Shown in pieces: positions 8,039 to 17,520 of a stretch of 64,000 bases of DNA. The stretch comes from Oceanobacter kriegii DSM 6294 (lineage in GTDB: Bacteria > Pseudomonadota > Gammaproteobacteria > Pseudomonadales > Oceanobacteraceae). The notes below the pieces were generated by a model that searched no databases, was not told where the DNA came from, and was given only the letters and a program-made list of their open reading frames with translations. Each line of letters opens with the position of its first letter. The stretch's first letter is position 1. The DNA is taken from contig NZ_AUGV01000004.1 of NCBI RefSeq assembly GCF_000422845.1, forward strand, positions 372,001 to 436,000, written 5' to 3'. Both the position numbers and the translations under genes were made by a program.

Positions 8039-8068
8039 GCCCGACTGGCTTTGCCGTCGGGCTTTTTT
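8039..8068 (+). terminator. Rho-independent terminator after the hydroxylase genes
   Basis: GCCCGAC and GTCGGGC pair around a 10-base loop, directly followed by six T. It lies between the convergent reductase and outer-membrane channel genes and ends the plus-strand transcript. Confidence 0.85.
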
Positions 8069-8176
8069 CTTTCTCGTTCAAATACTTCGCTCTGACTAAC
8101 GCCCATAAAAAACGCGGCATAGCGATTACTCACCATGCCGCGCGCTCTGTCCCTGAACCCGAACAGACAGATAAGA

Positions 8177-9064
8177 TCAGAACACTTTGACAATGCGCAG
8201 CTGGAATTGGGTGCCCTGCTTGAAGCCTTGCTCCACTTTCAGGTCTTTGCCCAGCAGGCCCTGCAGCTGCCAGTCCGGGGCAACAAAGTGGCTGGCGGTC
8301 GCGCGAAAATAGGTGGTCGCCAAGGCATTATCCTGTTTCACGTCGTCCACTTCGGTTTCTGCACCGTTAATGTGGCCAAGACCCAAACCGAACATGGTTT
8401 TGCCGGATGGCGCGTAACGCAGATAGCTTTGCAACTCGTAGCGCAGTGATTTTTTCTCTTCGCTGTTGCCCATATAACTGTCGTTGGTGGTGTGATAAGT
8501 CACATCAACCGCACTATCGAGTGCCCACTTCTCGTTGAAGTGTTTGATGTAAGTCGACTGCAGCAGGAAGCGCCAGCGGTTTTCGCCGAAGTTCACTGCC
8601 CGGTCCTTGTCATAATCACCGGTCGGCACATAAACAAACGGCGCCAGCGCAAAGACGTCTTTCTGTCCATTGTCCAGCGTCCACTTGAACGGCAGACCCA
8701 GCACGATATCGCCCAGGCCATCGGAGTCACCCAGCGCTTGGCCCTGATCGCCAGAAGTCGAAACGGAACCATAAGGAATTACTACCTGAGGTTCCATCAT
8801 CACGCCGTTAGGCAGCTCGATGTTGTGCAGCACACGCAGCAGCGCCACATTGGTATCCAGCTGAAAATCACCGTCCACTTCCTTGCCATCGGCATACAAC
8901 GAAGAGCTGGAAGTGGTGTTCAGATAGACAATCGCCAGATTGAGCTGGTCTGGCAGTGGTTCGTAGTCTCCAACGCTGATTTCCAACGCCTGGGTCAGGC
9001 CGCTTAGCAGCAAACCCGCACCCAGCAACCCTTTTTGCACCCACGTGAATTTATTGGTCAACAT
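8177..9064 (-). CDS. Outer-membrane channel, MetA-pathway/SphA type
   Basis: The 295-residue protein starts with a signal peptide (about residues 1-26, cleavage after TQA) and then alternates short polar and aromatic strands typical of a beta-barrel, ending in LRIVKVF with the C-terminal Phe favoured by outer-membrane proteins. It resembles the transporter-like MetA-pathway phenol-degradation family found beside aromatic catabolic genes and probably lets the aromatic substrate through the outer membrane. The MFS transporter gene lies 76 bases upstream in the same direction, so the two probably form an import unit. Confidence 0.75.
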   Translation of the reverse strand: MLTNKFTWVQKGLLGAGLLLSGLTQALEISVGDYEPLPDQLNLAIVYLNTTSSSSLYADGKEVDGDFQLDTNVALLRVLHNIELPNGVMMEPQVVIPYGSVSTSGDQGQALGDSDGLGDIVLGLPFKWTLDNGQKDVFALAPFVYVPTGDYDKDRAVNFGENRWRFLLQSTYIKHFNEKWALDSAVDVTYHTTNDSYMGNSEEKKSLRYELQSYLRYAPSGKTMFGLGLGHINGAETEVDDVKQDNALATTYFRATASHFVAPDWQLQGLLGKDLKVEQGFKQGTQFQLRIVKVF

Positions 9065-9140
9065 AATGATCCCTTTTCTCTTTTATTGTGTTTTGGGAGT
9101 ACCGCAGGCCGGGCGACCTGCGGTTTTCTTGCTAAATCAA

Positions 9141-10367
9141 TCAGGCACTGACGGCCATTTCCTGTTGGTGGCCAACCTTGGCGGGCGCGGTTTCTTGCAG
9201 GAACAGTGACAGTACCACCGCCACAGCAGAGCCCGCTGAGGCAATCCACATCACGATTTCAAGTCCGTACACATCCGCCATAAAGCCGGCTACGGTTGGG
9301 GTTACGAAGCCGCCGAACAACTCACCAACACCCATGATCAGACCCAGTGCCGTTGCTACCTGGCCCGGTGATACGGTTTCGGCCGGAATAGTCGCCATAA
9401 ACAGGGTGAAGCAGCCCAGGCCGGTGTAGGTCAGGAACACCAGCGGCAGCATGGAATCGGCATCGGCGTACAGCAGCACCATCGGACAGGCAGTGGCGAT
9501 CAGGGTGAACAGGATCATCATGGGCTTGCGGCCAAAACGGTCGGACAGCGCCGAGATAACAAAGCCCCAGATCATCCAGGCAAAGCCCAGCGAGCCCATG
9601 ATTCCGCCCATGGTCTCTGGCGTGAAACCGCGAGCCTGCATCAGAAAGGTTGGTGTGAAGGAAATCAGCGTAATGAACCAGGAAATGTAGAAGCAGGAGA
9701 TCAGCACACACAAAACGATATTGCGGTTTTTCAGCAGCGACTTGATGTCGCCCTTGCTGACGTGGTGATGTTCGGAGGCAATGGAATCATGACGATGCTT
9801 ATTGCGCACAAACATCATAATCAGTGCGGCAATGATCAGACCCGGAATCATGGTGGCGTAGAAAGCGGTGCGCCAGCCGTAGTCGGTTGCCAGCCAGATC
9901 AATACTGGCGGCGCAATGATGGCACCAATCAGTCCCGGCGCAGAGGCGTTCACCAGACCCATATTCAAGCCACGACGTTTTGGCGTAGAGGCATCGGCGA
10001 TCAGCGATTGTGCAATCGGCAATACCGGACCTTCAGCAACGCCCATCAGACCACGGAAAATCAGTAGGCTGATAAAAGTCGTTACCATGCCCGACAACGC
10101 CGAACAGAGGGTAAAGGCGATCACCGAGATCACCAGAATGTATTTTTTGGAGTCCTTCTTATCGGCAATATGGCCCAGCGTCATACCGGAAAGAGCCCAG
10201 GCCAACGCCAGTACGGACGACAACATGCCCAGGTGAGAGTTATTCAGGTTGAGGTCTTCTGCCACAAACGGGAACAGGAACGACAACGCCAGTCGATCGA
10301 AGAACACGAAGCCAAAACACAGAAACAGGATCAGTGTCAGGCGGTTTTCATAGCTGTTTATTTTCAT
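9141..10367 (-). CDS. MFS transporter, aromatic or organic acid permease
   Basis: The 408-residue protein has the twelve-helix layout of the major facilitator superfamily, with the loop motif GHIADKKDSKK after helix 2 and the equivalent SDRFGRKPMM in the second half. The N-terminal FVFFDRLALSFLFPF carries the charged residue usual in anion:cation (aromatic acid) symporters. I set the start at the ATG before KINSYENRL; a longer frame adds 20 residues rich in Ser, Thr and Ala with no reason to be translated. The adjacent outer-membrane channel gene and the GMC oxidoreductase gene upstream point to uptake of a catabolic substrate. The substrate is not known. Confidence 0.85.
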   Translation of the reverse strand: MKINSYENRLTLILFLCFGFVFFDRLALSFLFPFVAEDLNLNNSHLGMLSSVLALAWALSGMTLGHIADKKDSKKYILVISVIAFTLCSALSGMVTTFISLLIFRGLMGVAEGPVLPIAQSLIADASTPKRRGLNMGLVNASAPGLIGAIIAPPVLIWLATDYGWRTAFYATMIPGLIIAALIMMFVRNKHRHDSIASEHHHVSKGDIKSLLKNRNIVLCVLISCFYISWFITLISFTPTFLMQARGFTPETMGGIMGSLGFAWMIWGFVISALSDRFGRKPMMILFTLIATACPMVLLYADADSMLPLVFLTYTGLGCFTLFMATIPAETVSPGQVATALGLIMGVGELFGGFVTPTVAGFMADVYGLEIVMWIASAGSAVAVVLSLFLQETAPAKVGHQQEMAVSA

Positions 10368-10461
10368 ACGAGCACCATTTTTTGTTGTTGTTTTAACGGT
10401 GGCCGCAGCACCACTTCCGGTACTCACGGCCAGACCCGAAGGTCAGATTCTGAAATGGGAA

Positions 10462-12093
10462 TCAGGCCGCTCCGCGAGCTGCCGAGGGTTGGTTCGAACA
10501 GGCGTCCAGGCCCAGAATAAATTCAGCGCAACGCTCACCAATCATGATGGTTGGCGCATTGGTGTTACCGGAAACCAGGGCTGGCATTACCGAGGCATCA
10601 CATACGCGCAGGCCGCTGACGCCGTTTACCTTCAAGGTCGGATCAACCACAGCCGCGTCATCGCTACCCATCCGACAAGTGCCGACCGGGTGATAGACAG
10701 TCTTGGCAAACTGGCGCACGTGCTGTTCAAGTTCGGCATCTGATATTTCGGCTTGGCGGGAGGGCAGCAGTTCGTGATCAACCATGGCTGCCAGCGATGG
10801 TGCCCGCAGGATCTTGCGAGCCAGCTTGAGGCCGCGCACCAGCGTGTCGACGTCGTCCTGTTCTTTCAGAGCGCCGCTTTCGAAGATCATGGAATCCAGC
10901 GGATTAGCGCTGCGCAATTTGGCAAAGCCACGGGACTTCGGCCGCAGGAAGCATGGGTTCAGCGAGATGCCGTGACCCTCGATGGGTTCGCGATCGACAT
11001 CACCCATCAGGGTTGGAATGACATGGAACTGGATGTCCGGGCGGCCACAGCCCGAGGTGTCCACGAACAAGCCCGACTCCACCACGTTGGAAGTCAGCAA
11101 GCCGGTTTTGGTCAGTAACCACTGGGCACCGTTGGCAATTGCCTTAAGGCCCTGATCATTGCCCAGCAGACTGATCGGATCGTTCACACGGCCGTAAATC
11201 GACACTTCCAGATGATCCTGATAATTCTGGCCAACCTGAGGCGCGTCCTTGATGACCTTGATGCCGTGCTCCTGCAAATGCTGCTGTGGACCAATGCCCG
11301 ACAACATCAGGATTTTTGGCGTCGACAGGGCACCCGCGGACAGAATCACTTCTTCCTTCACGGAAATCTGGCTGAGGGCACCGGTTTTCTTGTCAATCAG
11401 CTCAACCCCGGTGGCCTTGTTGCTGGTATCAAACAGTACCCGCGACACATAGCTGCCGGTTTTGATAGTGAGATTTGGAGAGTCTTTGACGGCAGCCAGG
11501 TACGTCGCTGCTGTGCTGCCACGACGGCCATCAAAGGTGGTAGTGTGATAGAAGCCAACACCTTCCTGCTTTTCACCGTTGAAGTCGTCGTTATGCGGAA
11601 TGCCGGTTTCCTGCGCCGCCTTGATAAACGCCAGACTGAGCGGATGACGATGACGTGGATCACTGACCTTCAATGGCCCTTCCGTACCGTGATATTCGTT
11701 ACTCAAACGCATATGGCTTTCGGAACGCTTGAACGCCGCCAGAACATTATCCCAGCCCCAACCGGTACAGCCCTGCTGTTCCCAGTTGTTGTAGTCCTGC
11801 GGCTGGCCACGCACATAGAGCATGGCGTTCAATGAGCTGCCACCGCCCAGAGTGCGGCCTTGCGGAACATAGGTCTTACGGCCGTTAGCTTCTGGCTGCG
11901 GCTCGCTCTCGTACACCACTGAACGCTTCGATCCAATCACTCGTACAAACGTTGCAGGCATATGAATAAACAGGCTGTCGTCTTCCGGGCCATCCTCCAG
12001 CAAAACGACCTTTTTGCCAGCCTTGATCAGACGATGGGTAATGGCACAGCCGGCGGAGCCACCGCCAACCACAATGTAGTCAGGAGTATTCAT
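10462..12093 (-). CDS. GMC-family FAD-dependent alcohol dehydrogenase (choline dehydrogenase-like)
   Basis: The 543-residue protein has the GMC pattern: an N-terminal FAD site DYIVVGGGSAGCAI, the PROSITE-type segment GRTLGGGSSLNAMLYVRG, a second signature around LSAGALSTPKILMLSGIGP, and the C-terminal HPVGTCRMG holding the active-site His. It would oxidise a primary alcohol to an aldehyde and pass electrons to the respiratory chain. The longer frame to 12138 was trimmed to the ATG before NTPDYIVVGGG. It diverges from an AraC activator gene, and another aldehyde dehydrogenase lies nearby, so alcohol-to-acid conversion is a reasonable reading. Substrate unknown. Confidence 0.88.
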   Translation of the reverse strand: MNTPDYIVVGGGSAGCAITHRLIKAGKKVVLLEDGPEDDSLFIHMPATFVRVIGSKRSVVYESEPQPEANGRKTYVPQGRTLGGGSSLNAMLYVRGQPQDYNNWEQQGCTGWGWDNVLAAFKRSESHMRLSNEYHGTEGPLKVSDPRHRHPLSLAFIKAAQETGIPHNDDFNGEKQEGVGFYHTTTFDGRRGSTAATYLAAVKDSPNLTIKTGSYVSRVLFDTSNKATGVELIDKKTGALSQISVKEEVILSAGALSTPKILMLSGIGPQQHLQEHGIKVIKDAPQVGQNYQDHLEVSIYGRVNDPISLLGNDQGLKAIANGAQWLLTKTGLLTSNVVESGLFVDTSGCGRPDIQFHVIPTLMGDVDREPIEGHGISLNPCFLRPKSRGFAKLRSANPLDSMIFESGALKEQDDVDTLVRGLKLARKILRAPSLAAMVDHELLPSRQAEISDAELEQHVRQFAKTVYHPVGTCRMGSDDAAVVDPTLKVNGVSGLRVCDASVMPALVSGNTNAPTIMIGERCAEFILGLDACSNQPSAARGAA

Positions 12094-12250
12094 CGGATTA
12101 ACTCTTGTTGTTTTGTCAGCTACGACGCGCTGAGCCACGTCGCCATGGTAGTCATTCTGAGCAAGCCACCAACAAGACTCTTAATCCGTACAGTCGGCCG
12201 AATTGATTCAATCGGCCAAGAAGACCTGACGAAGTAGCCTTGCACAGGAA

Positions 12251-12269
12251 TAGTTAATATATTTACTAT
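12251..12269 (+). promoter_or_regulatory. Shared operator TAGTTAAtATATTTACTAT, AraC gene 1
   Basis: This 19-base near-palindrome differs at one position from the copy at 15127-15145 upstream of the paralogous AraC gene, and resembles the palindrome at 25481-25502. It lies between the divergent GMC oxidoreductase and AraC genes, so it may control both. The binding protein is not known. Confidence 0.55.
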
Positions 12270-12345
12270 CATTCAATGCGCAGGGTATGGCTCTGTGCTG
12301 CAGCCAAAACACAACAAGAATAAAAAGAAACATGAGGCACTTTTT

Positions 12346-13293
12346 ATGGCTCATTCAGACTCATTGGTCATATCTACCAACGACCTTCCTGCAGAAGAAC
12401 GAACCCGCACCTGGATCAGTCAGGTGCAGAAATACGTGATCGACATTGACTGCCCCGTGGCCAATCCTGAAGCGGGTATCAATGCCCGGCTGGAGCACAC
12501 AGAATGTGGTCCGATCAGCATCAATCGCATCGACGCCGGCGCCCACTCCGTACAGCGCAGCGCCAACAACATCCATCAGGACGAACGTCAGTCGGTATTT
12601 CTGTGTGCCATGCTCGAAGGCCAGGGCTATTCTTGGCAAGGCACGCGCTGTGCTAACCACAGCCCCGGCGATGTGGTGCTATACGACACGTCACATCCAT
12701 ACGGCCATGGTTTTCCGGCAGACATGTCGATGTTTGTGGTGAACATCCCCAAAGCCGTGCTGGAGCCCCACATTGGGCAATGGCAAGAATCTGATCTGAT
12801 CAAACTGGATCGCTCACTAAGGGTCGGCAATGCCAGTTGCGAATCCATCCATAGCCTGCTCGCCAGCCACAATCGCAACCATTGCTACCGCGCGGTGATC
12901 ACCGAACACATTTTGGAACAACTCGGCACCTTGCTCGGCGCCAACCGACTGAACAGTCACGACCGGGTCCAGCATGCTCTGCTGCAACGAGCTCTGACGT
13001 ACATTGATGAACACCTTCAGGATGACACGCTGGATACCGAACAAGTCAGCCAGGCTATGCGAATTTCGCCACGCCATCTGTCACGCATTTTTGAAATGCA
13101 GGGCAAAACGATCAGTCGCTATATCTGGAACCAAAGACTCGAGCGCTGCCGCGAAGATTTAATGGCCAACACCAGCGAAAGCATCAGCCAAATCGCCTTC
13201 CGCTGGGGCTTTAACCACAGCGCCCATTTCAGCCGCAGCTACAAACAACGGTTTGGCATCACACCATCGCAAACACGTAACGGCTTGTCATAA
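12346..13293 (+). CDS. AraC-family activator (FeaR-like), copy 1
   Basis: The 315-residue protein has an N-terminal AraC-binding-like sensor domain (residues about 20-190, including SPGDVVLYDTSHPYGHGF) and a C-terminal AraC DNA-binding domain (about 215-315) with two helix-turn-helix units; the second reads ISQIAFRWGFNHSAHFSRSYK. It is clearly paralogous to the protein at 15244: both carry an NARLE/DAEL, NR.....HS.QRS..NI..D.R.S pattern. The start is the ATG with GAGG 8 bases upstream; a GTG-started extension to 12295 is rejected. It diverges from the GMC oxidoreductase gene and probably activates it. Confidence 0.88.
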   Translation: MAHSDSLVISTNDLPAEERTRTWISQVQKYVIDIDCPVANPEAGINARLEHTECGPISINRIDAGAHSVQRSANNIHQDERQSVFLCAMLEGQGYSWQGTRCANHSPGDVVLYDTSHPYGHGFPADMSMFVVNIPKAVLEPHIGQWQESDLIKLDRSLRVGNASCESIHSLLASHNRNHCYRAVITEHILEQLGTLLGANRLNSHDRVQHALLQRALTYIDEHLQDDTLDTEQVSQAMRISPRHLSRIFEMQGKTISRYIWNQRLERCREDLMANTSESISQIAFRWGFNHSAHFSRSYKQRFGITPSQTRNGLS

Positions 13294-13339
13294 AGACCCC
13301 CAGACAGAATTCCGGACAACCAAGCTGCGAAGATAAAAA

Positions 13340-13367
13340 ATAAAAAAGACCCCGCACGAAGCGGGGC
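13340..13367 (-). terminator. Rho-independent terminator for the minus-strand aldehyde dehydrogenase gene
   Basis: CCCCGC and GCGGGG form a 6-base-pair stem with a 5-base loop; read on the minus strand it is followed by TCTTTTTTATTTTTTA. It lies between the convergent AraC and aldehyde dehydrogenase genes. The remaining sequence up to 13580 shows no gene. Confidence 0.75.
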
Positions 13368-13580
13368 TAAAAGAGGCAGTATGAAACAGGGAGTTATCAT
13401 ACGTACGACTGAAGGCTCCGGGTTTCAGCAAGGAAAGAGCCGGAACAGAGAACACCGGTCTGAGCATCACTTCAGATGCGGTGGTAGTGTTTGCCCGAAG
13501 ACGCCTACGTCTCAGCACGCAGGCATCGCCGGGCAGACAATTCAGAGAAAAGAGCGTCAGGTTTAAACAGTAAAGCCGTT

Positions 13581-14987
13581 TTACAGGTAAACCACCTGAA
13601 TATTAGTGTTGGCCAGCAAACCTTCCTGACCAAATTCAACGCCAACGCCGGAGCATTTCACCCCACCAAATGGGGCGTTAGGCTGAATGGCACCGTGCTT
13701 GTTGCGCCATACCGAACCACATTCCATACGATTGGCAACGTCTGCAAAACGGGCTTTGTCGTTGGTCCATACAGAACCACCCAGACCATTCGGGTTGTCG
13801 TTGGCCTGACGAATCACTTCGTCGAGGTCGCTATAACGGATGATAGGCAGCGCTGGGCCGAATTGTTCCTGCTGCACCAGTGGATCATCGTTGCTGGCAG
13901 CAGCGATCAGGGTGATCGGGAAAAACAAGGTGCTGGCATCGTCTACCGGGCCACCACACAGAACCTTGCCGCCGTGTTCAATCGAGGCGCGCACCAGTTC
14001 GTTCACCTTGTCAAATTGCATGCGGTTCTGCACCGGACCCAGCTCCATGCCTTCGGCAAAACCATCACCCACCTTGACGTTGGCCGCAAACTCAACCAGT
14101 GCATCACACACCTGATCGTACAGGGCATCCGGCACGTACAGGCGTTTCAAACAGGCACAGGTCTGACCGTTGTTCACAAAGGCGCCCCAGAAAATATCTG
14201 CAGCAATGGCTTGTGGATCGGCGTCTTCCAGCACGATACCGGCATCGTTGCCACCCAACTCCAGCGTCAGGCGCTTTAGGGTGTTAGCCGCAGAGCCCAT
14301 GATCTTCTGGCCAGTCGGCGTCGAGCCGGTGAAAACGATCTTGCCGATCTTGTCGTGGGAAGACATTACCGCACCGATCTCGTTATCGCCGGTGATGCTG
14401 TTGACGACACCGGCAGGCAGTACTTCATTCATCAGCTCAATCATGCGCAGGGTCGACAGCGGTGTGAACGGCGAAGGCTTGTTAACCACGGTGTTCCCGG
14501 TACGGATTGCCGGAATGATGTGCCAGATGGCAATCATCACTGGCCAGTTCCATGGAGTGATCGAACCCACTACGCCAATCGGCTTGCGGTGCAGTTCAAT
14601 GCGGCCGTTTTCGTCGTCCTGAATCACTTCAACCGGTACTTCCAGTGAAGCGTTGTAACGGGTCCAGGCAATGGCACCACCAATCTCGAACATGGAACCG
14701 GCACCGCCCATTGGCTTGCCTTGTTCGGTGGTGAGGATTTGCGCCAGTTCTTCGAGATGGGCTTCCAGCTTGTCGGCCACTTTCATGCAGTATTGCTGGC
14801 GTTCGGCATCGCTGAGCGCGGACCACGCCGGGAAAGCGGCTTCTGCGGCTGCAATGGCGGTTTCCAGATCGGCGACGCTGCCAGCGGGCGCTTTGCCTGC
14901 CAGAGCGCCAGTGGAAGGGTTGGATACGTCGAAACTGCTGCTGATGTCCAGTTGCTGGCCACCAGCAACGTTGCCAAATGAGTACAT
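13581..14987 (-). CDS. Aldehyde dehydrogenase
   Basis: The 468-residue enzyme carries the full aldehyde dehydrogenase set: TPWNWPVM near residue 144, FTGSTPTG at 219-226, general base Glu243 in LELGGNDAG and nucleophile Cys277 in NNGQTCACLKR, with the C-terminal NAPFGGVKCSGVG. It is most like the broad-substrate aldehyde and succinate-semialdehyde group. It is not closely related in sequence to the aldehyde dehydrogenase at 2567. The gene diverges from the AraC gene at 15244 across a promoter with the shared TAGTTAAC palindrome. It may oxidise the aldehyde made by the GMC enzyme or by one of the amine oxidases; the choice cannot be made from sequence. Confidence 0.9.
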   Translation of the reverse strand: MYSFGNVAGGQQLDISSSFDVSNPSTGALAGKAPAGSVADLETAIAAAEAAFPAWSALSDAERQQYCMKVADKLEAHLEELAQILTTEQGKPMGGAGSMFEIGGAIAWTRYNASLEVPVEVIQDDENGRIELHRKPIGVVGSITPWNWPVMIAIWHIIPAIRTGNTVVNKPSPFTPLSTLRMIELMNEVLPAGVVNSITGDNEIGAVMSSHDKIGKIVFTGSTPTGQKIMGSAANTLKRLTLELGGNDAGIVLEDADPQAIAADIFWGAFVNNGQTCACLKRLYVPDALYDQVCDALVEFAANVKVGDGFAEGMELGPVQNRMQFDKVNELVRASIEHGGKVLCGGPVDDASTLFFPITLIAAASNDDPLVQQEQFGPALPIIRYSDLDEVIRQANDNPNGLGGSVWTNDKARFADVANRMECGSVWRNKHGAIQPNAPFGGVKCSGVGVEFGQEGLLANTNIQVVYL

Positions 14988-15126
14988 AGTGCGTCCCCGG
15001 TTGTTGTTTTATCAGTGGAACCTATCCGGCCAGTATCGCTGTGCAATGCGGGCAATGCTTGATTGAGACTGACAAAACGTTTATCCAGTGTGCCAGGCCA
15101 TGGTGTAAGACGCTTGGAATGCAATT

Positions 15127-15145
15127 TAGTTAACATATTTACTAT
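15127..15145 (+). promoter_or_regulatory. Shared operator TAGTTAACATATTTACTAT, AraC gene 2
   Basis: It differs at one of 19 positions from the element at 12251-12269, and a further TTAAC follows at 15146-15150. It lies in the divergent promoter region of the aldehyde dehydrogenase and AraC genes, about 100 bases before the AraC start. Confidence 0.55.
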
Positions 15146-15243
15146 TTAACAGGATTAAGCGTACACTGGCTACGCAGTCGCTCATCGTCAGAATAATAAT
15201 CAGACTCGGCAGCCCGAGGCCGCCCGAGAGTCGGGATAACATT

Positions 15244-16272
15244 ATGAATTTGTCTTCCTGCTTTAATGGCAACACCGCTACGCGTCCATCATCCAACCGC
15301 AGCCTGCACACGCCGTTGCAACTGCTGGCAAGCAACCGACCGGACTATTCCACCCAGCGCTTACCAAGCCGACAAAAAGCCGATTTCTGGGTCGATTGCA
15401 TCAACCGCAATATGATTGAACTGGACTGCCCGGACGAGCCGGAATGCGGTATCGATGCCGAGCTGACCAGCCGCCAACTGGGTGCCCTGACGCTCAATCG
15501 GGTCAAGGCTTCGGAGCATTCCATCCAACGCAGCAACGCCAATATTCGCAAGGATGACCGAGAATCGGCCTTTATGTGCCTGATGCTGGAAGGCGATGGT
15601 TTTGCCTATCAGGGCACGCAATGCACCCGCAGCAGCCCTGGCGATGTGGTGATTTACAACACCGTGCGCCCTTACGCTCAGGGGTTTGGTCAAAATATGG
15701 ATATGGTGGTGATCGATATCCCCCACCAGGTACTGAAAGGCTGTTTTGGCCAGTGGGATCAAAAAGACATTATTCGACTGGACCGGCAGCTGGAATACGG
15801 TGGCTACGCCACCAAAGAACTGTTTAATCTGCTGCGCCAGGCAGACTCCGGCGCCACCGCCGCTGATAAGGTAGCCAACCTGATGTTGGATGAGCTGAAC
15901 GGTTTATTGAATCAGCGCATTCGACCTCAAGGCAGCCGTGCGCTGGCGGATATTCTGTTGCGCGGCAAGTACTGGATTCGAACGCACCTGCATGAGGAAG
16001 ACCTCAGCCTGGAGCGTTTAAGCCATGAACTGCACACCTCAAAACGCCAGTTGGCCAGAGCGTTTCAGCTCGACAACACCACCGTTGCCCGCTTTATCTG
16101 GGATGAACGTCTGCAGCGCTGCCGCGACACGCTGCTGGACCCGTCCTGCAAGCAAATGACCGTCAGCCAGGTCGCGTTCCGCTGTGGTTTTAACCACCCG
16201 GCGCACTTTTCCCGTGCCTACAAGCAAGCCTTTGGTGAGAGCCCCAGCGATACCCGTAGCCGCTTGCTCTAA
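15244..16272 (+). CDS. AraC-family activator (FeaR-like), copy 2
   Basis: The 342-residue protein has the same architecture as the regulator at 12346: a sensor domain (about residues 45-215, with SPGDVVIYNTVRPYAQGF) and a C-terminal AraC double helix-turn-helix (about 240-342, ending MTVSQVAFRCGFNHPAHFSRAYK). The N-terminal 35 residues are Ser/Asn/Thr-rich and have no counterpart in copy 1. It is divergent from the aldehyde dehydrogenase gene at 13581, the usual arrangement for an activator and its target. Two paralogous sensors with shared operators suggest duplication followed by specialisation for different effectors. Confidence 0.88.
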   Translation: MNLSSCFNGNTATRPSSNRSLHTPLQLLASNRPDYSTQRLPSRQKADFWVDCINRNMIELDCPDEPECGIDAELTSRQLGALTLNRVKASEHSIQRSNANIRKDDRESAFMCLMLEGDGFAYQGTQCTRSSPGDVVIYNTVRPYAQGFGQNMDMVVIDIPHQVLKGCFGQWDQKDIIRLDRQLEYGGYATKELFNLLRQADSGATAADKVANLMLDELNGLLNQRIRPQGSRALADILLRGKYWIRTHLHEEDLSLERLSHELHTSKRQLARAFQLDNTTVARFIWDERLQRCRDTLLDPSCKQMTVSQVAFRCGFNHPAHFSRAYKQAFGESPSDTRSRLL

Positions 16273-16301
16273 GCGGCTACAACGCTCCCTTTTCCCTTTT
16301 G

Positions 16302-17324
16302 TTACCAGTTGGTCGCCAGCAATTCGTAACTGTGCAAACGCTCTGCCTGGCTGTGAGTCACGGTGACCGTCGTGATTTCTTCGCACTGGTACTGATCTGC
16401 CAGACGATGCAGCTCGTCGTAACAACGGCTTGGCGATCCCACCGTATACCCCGTCAGAATGTGGTCATACACTGACTGCTGCGATAACGACAGCGCCTTG
16501 TAGCGGTTTTGCACCTCAGACGGTGTGAGGAAATCCTCCCGCTGCCCAAGTTGCGCTGCCAGTTTGCGGTACACCGCGGTTCCGGCACGCAAGCGGGCTT
16601 CTTCATCGGTGTCGGCGCAGATACAGGCAACCGCCAGCATTTTGCCAGCCGATGGCGAATGCCCGGCATCACGGCGGGCCTGGTCATAGCGCTGGAACAC
16701 CTCGGGGCTACAGCCGTCCGGGTCGATAAAACGTGCCAACGCCAAATCGTACCCCAACCGCCCCGCTAACTCGGCACTGCCGCCGCTGGAGCCCAGCATC
16801 CACAACTGCGGCTTGCGAGAGGCGTCCGGCAGCACACGAATGGCCGCAAACGGATTCCATTTACCACCGCCCTGTGTGTGGCTTTCTGAATGGATAAAGT
16901 CGACTAACTGGGTGGCCTGACTGGCGTACAACTCGCCGTTATTGGGGCGATACGGAAACGCCAGAGCAGTGGTGGTTTGATGTGAGCCACCCGGCGCACG
17001 CCCAACGCCCAGGTCGATTCGGCCGGGGTGCAGGTTAGCCAGCATGGAGAAGGTTTCGGCCACTTTTAATGGGCTGTAATGCGACAGCATCACCCCACCA
17101 CTACCAACCCGCAGGTTCTTGGTTTGCGCGGCAATGGTCGCCACCAGAATTTCCGGGCAAGGGTTGGCGAAATGCACGCTGTCGTGATGTTCTGCCACCC
17201 AGTATCGATGATAACCAGAACGATCGGCCAGCTGGGCAAGTTCCAGTGTCAGTGATGGGGCATCAATTTTAGGGTGAGAACCGTGGACCGGACTTTGGTC
17301 AACGATGGAAATCTTCAGGGTCAT
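16302..17324 (-). CDS. LLM-class flavin-dependent oxidoreductase (YhbW-like)
   Basis: The 340-residue protein belongs to the bacterial luciferase-like family. It opens with KISIVDQSPV and has YHRYWVAEHHDSVHFANPCP, the RVGSGGVMLSHYSPLKVAE barrel strand, RIDLGVGRAPGG, and a C-terminal CEEITTVTVTHSQAERLHSYEL, as in E. coli YhbW. Such enzymes use FMN or F420; the physiological substrate is unknown. It is convergent with the AraC gene at 15244. An AT-rich palindrome lies 14 bases upstream of its start, close enough to block transcription or translation initiation when bound. Relation to the aromatic pathway is by position only. Confidence 0.88.
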   Translation of the reverse strand: MTLKISIVDQSPVHGSHPKIDAPSLTLELAQLADRSGYHRYWVAEHHDSVHFANPCPEILVATIAAQTKNLRVGSGGVMLSHYSPLKVAETFSMLANLHPGRIDLGVGRAPGGSHQTTTALAFPYRPNNGELYASQATQLVDFIHSESHTQGGGKWNPFAAIRVLPDASRKPQLWMLGSSGGSAELAGRLGYDLALARFIDPDGCSPEVFQRYDQARRDAGHSPSAGKMLAVACICADTDEEARLRAGTAVYRKLAAQLGQREDFLTPSEVQNRYKALSLSQQSVYDHILTGYTVGSPSRCYDELHRLADQYQCEEITTVTVTHSQAERLHSYELLATNW

Positions 17325-17337
17325 AACGAATTTATAC

Positions 17338-17353
17338 TTAATATATTAATTAA
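17338..17353 (-). promoter_or_regulatory. AT-rich TTAATATATTAATTAA element before the LLM oxidoreductase gene
   Basis: It contains TTAATATATTAA, a perfect 12-base palindrome, then TTAA, 14 bases upstream of the start codon. It resembles the cluster's other TTAA-centred sites and may be an operator; an AT-rich promoter -10 region is the simpler alternative. Confidence 0.3.
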
Positions 17354-17520
17354 TTTCAGTATAAAGAAAGATCACCGATACGTCACGGGGAATAAGCTGG
17401 GGTAACGATCGGTAGTCGGTGCGTTTCGCAGGCAAGCCAGCCTCTACGAACGTAGTTCTTCACGCACCAGGTCATCCGGGAGCGCTGGCCGCTGGCCCGC
17501 TATTAACGAATAGGTTCGAG

